Shown piece by piece: positions 49,431 through 58,982 of a DNA stretch of 64,000 nucleotides; position 1 is the first letter of the stretch, and every line of letters starts with the position of its first letter. The stretch is from Cunninghamia lanceolata (Eukaryota; Streptophyta; Pinopsida; Cupressales; Cupressaceae), in contig BSBN01000809.1 in assembly GCA_027924645.1 (NCBI GenBank), positions 43,678,001-43,742,000 of the forward strand, in the 5' to 3' direction. The notes below the pieces were generated by a model. It was not told the origin of the DNA and searched no databases. It saw only the letters and a program-made list of their open reading frames with translations. Both the position numbers and the translations under genes were made by a program.

Positions 49431-50899
49431 TATGTGCACTTGGAGCCATTGCAGATGATTGGAGGGAGATGATATTAGCTGAGTATGGAAAGGATGCATG
49501 GGCTACGGGGATAATTGATGGCACCATCAAGGATGACAGGGATACAGTGGCAAATGATTTAATCATTTACAAGAACATGATCTTCTTGGTGTCAGATTCT
49601 CAGATGAAACAGAAGGTTTTGAGGGCATTCCATGACTTGTCGATGGCAGGACACCTGGGGTACTTCAAAACTTATAGGCAGGTTAGAGAGAGGTTCACCT
49701 GGAAGGGCCTCAAGACGGAGGTGATGCAGTATGTGAGGGAGTGCCCGATATGTCAGTAGAATAAACATGAGCACTCATTTCGAGGAGGTTTATTGCAGCC
49801 CGTACCCATTCCTAAGAGGAAGTGGGATAGCATTTCTATGGACTTCATCACAGGTTTACCAAAAGTTCAAGGTAGGGATTGCATTTTCGTGGTAGTGGAC
49901 AGGTTAACAAAGTATGCACACGTCTTTGCCATCCCTACCACTTTTACTGCAGTACAGGTTGCAGAATTGTTCTTTTATGAGGTATTTTGACTCCATGGGT
50001 TGCCTCAGAACATTGTTAGTGATAGGGACAGCAGGTTCCTTAGTAATTTTTGGTAGGAGCTCTTTAGGTTGACAAGGACAAAGCTCACACCCAATACGAG
50101 TTACCACCCTCAGACGGATGGTTAGATGGAGATAGTTAATAAATGGGTGGAAGGATACCTCCAAAACTATGTTTCAGGGTAGAAAAAGGCATTGGTTAAG
50201 TGGCTTCACATGGGAGAGTACTCTTATAATTCCACATACCACATGTCTATTCAGATGTCACCATTTATGGCCCTGTATGGGTATGAGGCACCGAGCTTTG
50301 TTGATTTGTTGTTTGGTGATAGAAGAGTGCCGAAGGCCAAAGACCTTCTCCAGGAGAGTCGGGACATCATGAGGTCTTTGAAGGAGAACATACAGAAGGC
50401 TTAGAATCAGCAGAAGTAGTATGCAGATCAGCAAAGGACTGAGCGATCTTTTGTGGTTGGTGACATGGTGTATCTCATGCTGCAACCCTATAGACAGTCC
50501 ACTCTCAAAAAGAGTGGGGCAGAGAAGTTGAAGCCATGGTACTATGGACCTTTTCAGATCTCCAAGAGGATTGGAGAAGTTGCTTATGAGTTGGAGCTTC
50601 CAGCAAGTAGCAGGGTACATAATGTGTTTCATGTATCTTGCCTCAAGAAGGCATTGGGGCATAAGGTGACACCATCAGCAGAGTTGCCTCCTCTTGATGA
50701 AGAGGGGAAGTTGGTACTAGTACCCGAGGCTATAATTGATACCAGGGAACGTAATCTGAGGAGGAGGATCATTAGAGAGTACTTGGTTAAATGGAAGAAC
50801 CTGCCAGTGGAGGATGCGACTTGGGAGGATGAGCAGATATTAGAGCATCCTGACTTGAGATTGCTTGAGGCAAGCAATCTTAGGGAGGGCAGACTGTAA
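49431..50899 (+). pseudogene. Chromovirus integrase with C-terminal chromodomain (broken by stops)
   Basis: Same frame. The N-terminal HHCC zinc domain is visible (HDLSMAGHLGYFKTY near 49630; ECPICQ near 49739). Catalytic residues: Asp in MDFITGLPK (about 49840), Asp in VSDRDSRF (about 50015) and Glu in MEIVNKWVEGYL (about 50126). The C-terminal GPY/F-type part reads PWYYGPFQI (about 50537) and VFHVSCLKKALG. A chromodomain ends the protein (REYLVKWKNLPVEDATWE, about 50776-50829). Chromodomains of this class steer integration to marked heterochromatin. Stops at 49757, 49988, 50054, 50123, 50180, 50402 and 50417; the natural stop is 50897, at the 3' LTR edge. Confidence 0.94.
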
Positions 50900-51917
50900 T
50901 GTCCCCTTCTAGACTCATGGTTAGTCCATCATAGAATTCCTGTGGACTAGCCATTTGGTTAAGTGATGAAGAATGAAATATTTAAAAAGTCACTTAAGTC
51001 ATTTTTTGGAGCGCTCATATTGGGAAATATTAAAAGTGAAATTAAAAGAAATGTTTACCTCCAAAGTGAAATGTCCCTCTTGGAGAGTTATAAAAGAGGG
51101 AAAAGTGCCCTATTTGAAATATGCTTGCTTTATGATATCTCCTTTTGAGCTCTGCTAGAGTTTGCTATTGTGGAGGTTTGAGGATTCAAACCAGAGGCTT
51201 GTGGAGATGGAAACCTCCATAGGTAACAACATTCTACAAGTGTGCAATACCACCCAACGGTGCTTCTTTGGTGGATACATCTAGTATTCACAACTATGCC
51301 TCATTGGAGTTTGATTTTTGAGGGTTTGGGGAAGAACGGGGTTTATTCTCTTCATGGAGATGAGTCACCATTTATTGGGGGTCATTGCAGATTCATTTTA
51401 GAACAGTTAGAAAGGAATTTCAGAAGTATTTGTTGTAGATTAGATCCCCAGCCATAGCCGTACCAACTCCAGTGAGGACGTGGGTCCTTGGAGGCTCTTT
51501 CCCTTTCATTGTATGTTGTATATTTGGCCTAGGAGTGGCATTTCAGGCCCTTCTATGTGCTGATCACATTATATAGACATTCCATAACATTCTATGAAGA
51601 TTTAATGCATTCCAACCATACCCATTAACTGATCTGGCGACATCATAAAACTTAAGTTGTATTTCTGCATATGGGTATGTGATAGAACCTTTTTATTTGT
51701 TGATATATCAACTGCCAGGTCTTTCATATTTCTCTTGTATTCATTGTATATTTTCTAGGTTTGCAATATATGCTATATTTTGTATGCTCCTGTCACACAT
51801 CTGTAGTAAACTGAAAACCCCTTCTGCATTCTTCTGTCGAGTTCTGAAAGATCACATAAAAATAAAATAAAACACATAAAAGATTTTAAAATATACAAAT
51901 AGGTACGACACATTACA
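50895..51917 (+). repeat. Chromovirus 3' LTR
   Basis: 1023 bp, intact TG and CA ends, TATAAAAG at 51089-51096. A short purine tract (AGGGAGGGCAGA, about 50883-50893) precedes it and overlaps the end of the coding frame. Followed by TAAGT. Confidence 0.94.
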
Positions 51918-54436
51918 TAAGTATAATAGAATAGAATAGTAGTATATAGGTATTTGTTAGATAGCTTGAAGGGGTCTGTAATTAACTGTCTCAACATTTT
52001 TTGCTGTTAGGTGAAGGTGATCTAAATGTCAGATGAGTGGTAGGGAAGGGGAAGATGGAAACAACAATTTTGTAAAATCATACTTGAAGGTTGTAATCTT
52101 TTGTGATGATATAATATAAAGGGAGCTGGCCCATACCAGTTATTAAAGTATCAAAAAAAAAATAATTAAATCAAATTCAAAAGAATAAGATAACATTCTT
52201 ACTAAATAAATTACTTAAGAAGAAAGTTATGGTTATAAGGAAAGAAAACTTTAGTTTCTAATTAAAGAGATTGTAAGGGAATCCCTAAGTCTTCTAATTA
52301 GAATGTTTTAAAAAAAATAAAATCAATGATTATTAATGTTTTAAAGAGAAGAACCATACCCATAATTTATTCTTGCAATCAAGTTTTTTAAAAAATCCAA
52401 AAAAAAGAACCAGGTGAAGGTAAGCAAATGGATTTCCAGAAGCAAGGAGACTTATGAAGGATTACACATCAGCAAAGTCTGGCTATGGTTCAAGGATGAT
52501 TAAATGGAGAATAATTTGTAATAAAGACAGTGAGGTAAAGTATTCTTGAGCCTTACTACAAAGTGATCTACATAGATAATATAAAAACATTATATGTGAG
52601 ATTGACAATGAATGCATGACAGTGTGCTTAATTTTTTTTTTTGTATTCAAGGTCAAGGAGATCATGATAGCTCATACAATAATTGAATAATTATTACAAA
52701 AGCCACAATTCTTAATCATGCAAGAGGAAGAAGAATGCATAGGGCACAAGATGGGTCTATCCAGCTGAGAAGCAATAATTGTAGGAACAAAAAAACAAAG
52801 TGCATAAAATCCCAATAGTCTCCTCATAATTTTTTTTTTCAAGATATGCACAATTTGGACCATTGTAGAAAAGAAGCTATGGAAATTTTTGAGACAAAGC
52901 TGTGGGTAGCATGGTGTAAAGGTGATTGCAGGGATGATCAATTATGGAAGATTGAAATGTTTTCATAAAAAGACCCATGCTAGGATTACAATAAACTTTC
53001 TCTCAAAATAGAAGGTGATAGAAGAGTATTTACATTTATCAGGTCATGATGATGGCAAATTGAAGAAATGCTCAGATCAACAAGCATACACATAAAAAGT
53101 TTTAGACAAGAAAAATAATAGTTTAAATAGAGATCCATATACAGAGACACAGACATTATTCAAATGGACATACCCAGAAATTTTATCCTTGAGCCTCCTC
53201 TAGATGAATCCTCTTTCTTCCTCCTGATTTCTTTGCCTTCCTTCCCAAATACTTCATCTACAAAACTCTCCCTAAAATTTTTCACATAACCCCCTACAAA
53301 TATCTCCACTATCACAAAAATAGATAAACCAATTAATTCGCCACTTCCACACTTCCGTTACAGGAATCCACTTCCTGAAAATTTAAATGCATTCATAACA
53401 CCAATAATAGGAATAATTTTTTTTAAAAAAATTTCTGACAACCAACTCCAACAATAAATTAATGGCAAAATAAATTAAAATCTCTCATGTTAGATAAAAT
53501 CAATAAAGTACTAAATATAACAATATTATTATTATTGCTAGCTTTCAAAGCTACTAATTTAATTTAATATAAAAATCAACTAATTAATATTCCCAATCTT
53601 CTACATTAATTAAATAACTAATATTGATGTATATATATAAACTTATTATTATTATTACTATAAAAATTAATAAATCTCCAACAAATACACATTGACTATA
53701 ACCAAAATGATCAAATATCAACACATCTATACACATAGATCACTTATTCTATAAAATGAACCATACGACTAAAATCAACAACTCAAAACCACATAAACAA
53801 CAATTACGACAACCACATACCCCAAGTTGAACAATGACTACACCCACGATTGGAAATACATGGATGACAAAAAATTGAAGACATTAACTGACAGAGGGAA
53901 CCCCAAGTTATCTCCCATCCACATTATCCATTGGTGTAAAGGCACGCTCAGACCTACCAATTCAGGTGGAGTCGATGCCCGGTACCTGCAATCCTGTAGC
54001 AAACAAATGTGTCGAATACAACATATATATAGTCATCCAACAGACACACTATGACAGGAAATCACAGCATAGTAGGATACTCAACATGAGTAATGCTACA
54101 CTGTCCCTTCACAAAACACCTCACAATGATCCACATCAAGCAAGTTCATTAATAACCAAACAACCAGTTAACACAACATCAATAGTTGCATAAGGTACAA
54201 AGTAAAATTAATCCACATAATCAATTAAACTCATAGCTGATCTCAACATAAGCATAATGTATCAATCATAAAGCATCAGCAATTTCATCAAAGTAAACAT
54301 CAATGAATGTCATCCACTACATCAGAATAGTTAACCTACCATCAACATGTCTAACATACCCTAAGTATTCCAAGTAATTTACCTTCTTCTTCATGCTCCT
54401 TAGCCTGACCACCTGCACATCCAAGACGACACTGGA

Positions 54437-55216
54437 TAACTAACATGATATAGATAACTTAAACATCTATGAATAACATGATTATAAATGCATAGAGACT
54501 CTATCATTATAGGACTATCAAATTAAAGGACAACTATACTTGATCCATAAGAATCATGAGATTATGAAAGCAAGGTCCTAAAGAATTAGCTCATGGCATA
54601 CTGGGTTTTAAGTGTCTCAAATTATAACGTTAATCTATCAACCACCTGGTGAGAGTATGGGTTAGACTAGGGATGAGCGGTAGTTTATGATAAGTCTCTT
54701 TTGATAGGTGACTCAAGTTTAGCGAGGGATCATCGGGCATGTGAAGAAGCCCCTTGAGCCAAGTGGTGAGGGATTTTCGGGTGTGCGAAGAAACCCTTGG
54801 GCCAAATGTTATTAACTTGCACCCTATATCTATACCCCATCTCCACTAGGGTTTATAAATGGATAAGATTAACGCAAAGTGGGCAACCCTAAGTATATCA
54901 TGAGACTCAAAAGAATAATTAAGAATTGAATTAGGGAAATAAATAGTTGAATTATTGATTTATGATGAGATTGATTATGTGGTTACTAACCCTAATTTGA
55001 ATATTTTAATATGATTTATTGATCTTATTTATTACTAATGTTTCCTTTAAGAAGTCATTCTTGTGTGCAATGTTAAAAATAAGAATCTTCTTATAAGGGA
55101 TATTACAAATAAATAATGATTCATGTTGTTAAAAAGCATAATAGTTTCATTTTTATAACTATTATGTGAGAAAAAGAAATTATCTATTAAAAAATAACAA
55201 TTAAGGGTGAAATTTG
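54437..55216. other. Flank with a short tandem duplication, no gene
   Basis: About 54730-54815 holds two diverged ~43-bp units (CGGGCATGTGAAGAAGCCCC then CGGGTGTGCGAAGAAACCCT, each followed by TTGRGCCAARTG). The rest is AT-rich and shows no coding frame. ATTTG at 55212-55216 should be the left target copy of the next element; its partner is outside the window. Confidence 0.6.
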
Positions 55217-57172
55217 TGTTGGCAATGTGTGTTGTCATTGATGTCAACTCTATATGTGTCAACCTGAGGTTAGAGATGTTGAAGCTGATGGTTGGTGGAA
55301 GATTTGAGAGAGATGGTTTGACTAAGTTAAAAACATAGGATCAACATGCTTAAGGGAGGTCAGTCCAGAAGACCTAGCAGATGGAGAAAAACTATCCAAG
55401 TGTAAGAATGTAAATCTTCCCGATGTCTAAGTATGATGCAGAGGTGAGTACATATGTTCTAACATGTTTCTAGCATGCCTACACTAATTTCCTACCATTC
55501 TAGTGTACCACAATTTGAGAAAAGTTACATCTAAGTTAGATTAAGACTTTCCCAGTGTATATCCTAAGGCAAAGTTACTGTATTTTGGTCCACATTCCTC
55601 CGCAAAGAAAGATTTAGTCTTCTAGCTCAGAAGCTAATATGATTGACATATGAACGTGCAATATCCAAGATTTTAGCTCATTACACATTCAACAAAGAAA
55701 TTTATCAATGACAGGGTTCTAGACTGTGACTTGACAATGTAATGCAATAGTGGAGACCTGTTGAAATGCTCCACATTCCTCTGAAAGAGAAGTTGTACCC
55801 ATGCAGTTTCACAAATATGTTTGGGGATGTTCAATGCACACTACCTTCCAATATCAGGTGTTCTTATGGTCTACAAGGTCAGCCTTCAAATGATAGAAGT
55901 AATACAGATAGTTCTAGATGCAATACTCTATATAACACATGTTTGAGTACTTGCAGAGGATGGAGAAGGTATAGATCAGCTATATGCATGTCTGTGAAGA
56001 CTCCACATAATTCATAATATCTCAAGTTTGAACGGTATGCAATTCTATCTTATTTCTTGTGTTGCACATGGTGTTCAAGTCACCTTGAGTTATGTGTATA
56101 CATAAATACTGATCATAGTGTAGCTAAGTCAAATGTCTCCGCATTCCTTCGGAAATGATAGATATGATTGTGCGGATCTACGAATATGTTCATAATGTTG
56201 CACAAGTTCATTCATGAGTATTTGAGTTGACTTAGTGGTCCGCAATGTAATATATCCTAAGTTTTGACATGTGTCACAGTTAGTTTGGAATGTCGTGTTT
56301 TCATCAATTCAACATGTTTCTTGTTTTGTAGATGCATATATTGATTATATACTCTAGCAGAATGGTGTATGGATAGTGTTGAGAAGATACATGGTTGAAA
56401 TGTTGGTCCACATAATGTTTTTGGCTTCTCCTCAGTAATATGAAGATGGTCAGTTAGCAATGGTATTGTTGGTTGGGTCGACAATTCAGTTTTCTTCATA
56501 TGCGATGCATCCTGATTGGTTTTTTTGGCATAGAAGGGTGTGTTATGATGTATTTTGGGTCCTATTGTGATGTGTTGTGATCCATAACCTATTTACTCTT
56601 CATATTGTATATGTTTGATGTTAACCTGTGGAGAATCACACATTTCATCTAAGAGTCTTTTTGATGCTAACCTAATCAATATTTTGAGATGTTGTGGAGG
56701 ATATATATAGAAAAAAAAATTATTTTGGAAGTGTATGTGTGAATGTCATAAAGAAGAATGCAAAGGATGAAGTGTGCAAAGTCAGTATGATGGAGTAATT
56801 GTGCAGAAAAGAGGACTACAACATCAACATAAGTTAGATGCTTCTTTCATAGTAGTTCATAGCTATGTTGTTATTGTAATTCTTAGTAGCAGTTAGCTTT
56901 CTTTAGGTAGTAGCAGCTTCCTTGGGTTGTAGCCCTAAAACAATGTTGTAAAGTTTTATAGCATTGAGCATTATATATTGTGATCTAACACTCATTGTGG
57001 TTTTTCCCAATTTTGGGTGTTCCACGTAAAATCCTGGTGTCATTGTATTGAAGTATGTGGTGCATGGTTTACTTTCTATTCTTTAAGTAGTTTAATCTGA
57101 TTTGCAATTAAAGTAGTTAAATCTTGTATATGTTGATTCACCCCCCCTCTTAGCATCTCAGTGTGTTCAACA
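55217..57172 (+). repeat. 5' LTR of the Copia-related LARD
   Basis: 1956 bp. TTGTCATTGATGTCAAC near the start is identical to the Copia LTR. Near the end TGGTTTTTCCCA, TTCCACGT, TGGTGTCAT and GATTCACCCCCCCTCTTA also match the Copia LTR. CACATTCCTC-type motifs followed by GAAA or CAAAG recur near 55590, 55772 and 56138. Confidence 0.87.
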
Positions 57173-57173
57173 A

Positions 57174-57188
57174 TTTCATATCAGAGTC
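57174..57188 (+). other. Degraded Met primer site
   Basis: TTTCATATCAGAGTC lies where TGGTATCAGAGC is expected right after the LTR. The last part, TATCAGAG, is preserved. This copy could probably not prime well. Confidence 0.6.
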
Positions 57189-57238
57189 AAGTTCCTTTGA
57201 GAAGATTAACAACTAAGGTAGATCTTGCTCTTGAACAC

Positions 57239-58541
57239 ATGGAATCTGAAGCTATATCTGATGATGTGTTTACTCTAGAACCTGATCTGGAAGCAATGGG
57301 ACCTCAACCTAGATGAAGTAGACCTTGAAGGAGAGCTCTAGTCAGCCCTTGAGGATCTGGATAAAGAAAGAGAACTAAACTAGGAATATGAGGACATTCT
57401 TAAAAAATCAATGGAGACAATTGTGAAATTGAAAACAAGAGCTAAAGAATCAAAACAAGAAATTGGTAAACTAAAATCTTAGATAGAAGGAGAAAAAGGA
57501 GGTGACATTAAACTCAAGGAGGCCCAGAAGATATGATCTCTAATTTGAAAGTCATGGTTGAAGAAGGCAAGAGGATTGAAGATTGCATAAATATCAAGCT
57601 CAATGAGAAAGTTGATGAATGTTCAAAACTTGAGGAAGAAGTCACTGTGAGAAAATAACTGGAAAAAGTAAAAGAACAGATTGACAAGGGGTTAAAACTG
57701 AAAGGAGATTTTGAGATTCTTGAAGAATTGATCAACTCTCAAAAGACATCAAAAGATAAATCTAGACTTGGTTTTGAAAAGGGGAAAAGTCCTATAATTA
57801 TTGCATCCACAAATTTGTATGATAACTTCAAAGCAGAAGGAAAGTCTGAAACAAAGGAAGAAAAAGCCTGCACTGAAGATCCTAAGAAGAATGCCTCCAG
57901 AGATGCAAAAGAAGATGAATTCATTCTTGTCTAGAGACAAAGAAAGAATAAGAAGAAGGATTTCAGAAAGTATTCTCCTAAACAAATTGCTCCTACTAGG
58001 TATCTCAAGCTTTCAATGGTAATTGCTATGCTTGTAATAAATTTGGTCATAAGGCTATTGAATGTAGAAACAAGATGAATCAAAATTCATTTAGGCCTCC
58101 AAGGTACAATGCTGTAATCTCTCATTCATCTCATCGTCAGTGTTGTGCTTGCAACAAAGTTGGTCATAAGTATAATGATTACAGAAACAAAGTGATGAGG
58201 AATGGTTTCATGAACAAGAACAATGTTAGCACTCCTAAATTCTTTTATGGTTATTGCTACACATGCAACAAATATGGTCATAAAGATGCTAATTGTAGAT
58301 CTAATGTGAGAAGAGGTGGTTATGCTCTGTAGTCCAATACCACCTGCTACAATTGCAATAAATCAGGACATATTGCAAGGTTTTGTAGGGGAAAGAGTGT
58401 AAGGTCCTCTACTCCTCAAAGGAAGGTTGATATTGCTCCACAAAAGAAGGAAATGAACAGGACATGGAGGAAGAAGGAAGAAAATGAAGTAAACGAAGGA
58501 TCTGTACCTCTGCCTGGTATAGATGGATCCTCCAGAAACTA
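57239..58541 (+). pseudogene. Gag-like region with four zinc-knuckle copies
   Basis: The likely start is ATG 57239 (MESEAISDDVFT), followed by several stops and frameshifts. The first part is Glu/Lys-rich and coiled-coil-like (KSMETIVKLKTRAKESKQE near 57410). The C-terminal part (frame of 58024) has four evenly built knuckles: CYACNKFGHKAIEC (58024-58065), CCACNKVGHKYNDY with Tyr at the last Cys position (58141-58182), CYTCNKYGHKDANC (58255-58296) and CYNCNKSGHIARFC (58345-58386). A TAG at 58330 separates the third from the fourth. Retroelement gag usually has one or two knuckles. RNA packaging is the expected role. Dead in this copy. Confidence 0.8.
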
Positions 58542-58982
58542 AAAAGGAGGAAGTATTGGTTCAGGGGGAGTTACAACATTTTCAAACCCCTGAATGCATA
58601 AGATGCTAAAAGCTTCAACATAATGACCAAAAATGATATGGATATGTCTATCTAGTGATATCCATGTGATGTTTGATCAAATTTCTAGACCAAATGGACT
58701 CTTTGTAGAGGATTGCTCAGTGATCATAGATCTCTATTTAGAAAAAATCTTATTAGGTCAAGAACAGAGAAATGCAATCAATGTGGAGCAGCCAGGGTTG
58801 GTGAGAAGTCTATTTAGTCAATACTTGATCAATTTTGATCTCATTTGAATGAATTCAAGTGTGGGAACGAGTAAAGGAGAGAAAAATATCTTCAACAGAG
58901 CTTGTGTACAAACCCTAGCAATAGAATTATCAGGTATTCTTCAAATTTTCTGGTTAAACTCTAGTTTATTGAAAGAATTGTC

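Larger units (their letters stand above)
44861..51917 (+). mobile_element. Ty3/Gypsy chromovirus, complete but inactivated by point stops
   Basis: LTRs of 1019 and 1023 bp enclose gag, protease, RT, RNase H, integrase and a C-terminal chromodomain. The target-site copies are a perfect TAAGT on both sides (44856-44860 and 51918-51922). The 3' LTR begins TGTAATG and ends ATTACA; the 5' copy has TC for TG at its start and ATTATA at its end, both by mutation. Primer site: initiator-Met. About nine differences in the first 300 aligned LTR bases. The whole polyprotein stays in one frame with about 21 stops and no frameshift. It sits inside the 3' part of the retropseudogene and is therefore the youngest layer there. 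Length 7,057 bp. Confidence 0.95.
44098..52162 (+). mobile_element. Poly(A)-tailed retropseudogene, split by a Gypsy element
   Basis: Inserted into the giant LTR between two copies of TAATTAAATCAA (44086-44097 and 52163-52174); the other LTR has one copy near 32084. It ends in about ten A at 52153-52162. A 12-bp TSD and a 3' A tail are the result of LINE-driven reverse transcription of an mRNA. After removing the Gypsy insertion (44861-51917) and one target copy, the retroposed part is ~1.0 kb: 44098-44860 with coding sequence and 51923-52162 as 3' untranslated region. The 5' part is clearly richer in G and C than the surroundings. Confidence 0.82.
28959..54436 (-). mobile_element. Minus-strand LTR element with >5-kb LTRs and a 1.6-kb interior
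   Basis: Two direct copies of a ~5.3-kb repeat (28959-34268, and 35830-54436 after removing later insertions) flank only about 1.56 kb. A Met primer site sits on the minus strand beside the right copy (35815-35827), and a purine tract on the minus strand beside the left copy (34269-34287). This fixes the minus orientation. LTR ends read TGTAGTACCCC and CATTACA on the minus strand. The outermost ~11 bases of the 5' LTR (expected after 54436) are missing, so no TSD can be read. No gag or pol is visible, so the element is non-autonomous. The 5' LTR carries two younger insertions, with a Gypsy element nested inside one of them. Confidence 0.85.
35830..54436 (-). repeat. 5' LTR of the giant-LTR element, interrupted twice
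   Basis: Homologous to 28959-34257 in three blocks: 35830-37293, 42450-44097 and 52163-54436 (about 5.37 kb after removal of inserts and their target copies). The breaks match uninterrupted sequence in the other LTR, which makes both insertion sites exact. Homology stops at 54436 in CACTGGA, about 11 bases short of the terminus kept in the other LTR. Confidence 0.85.

Noticed and set aside
33651..54054. Short plus-strand frames at 33651-33875 and 53827-54054
   Set aside because: Equivalent positions of the two LTRs, on the strand opposite to the element; not supported as genes.
55580..56160. CATTCCTC-type motifs in the 5' LTR of the 55-kb element as a regulated promoter array
   Set aside because: Only three loose matches with uneven spacing; could be chance.
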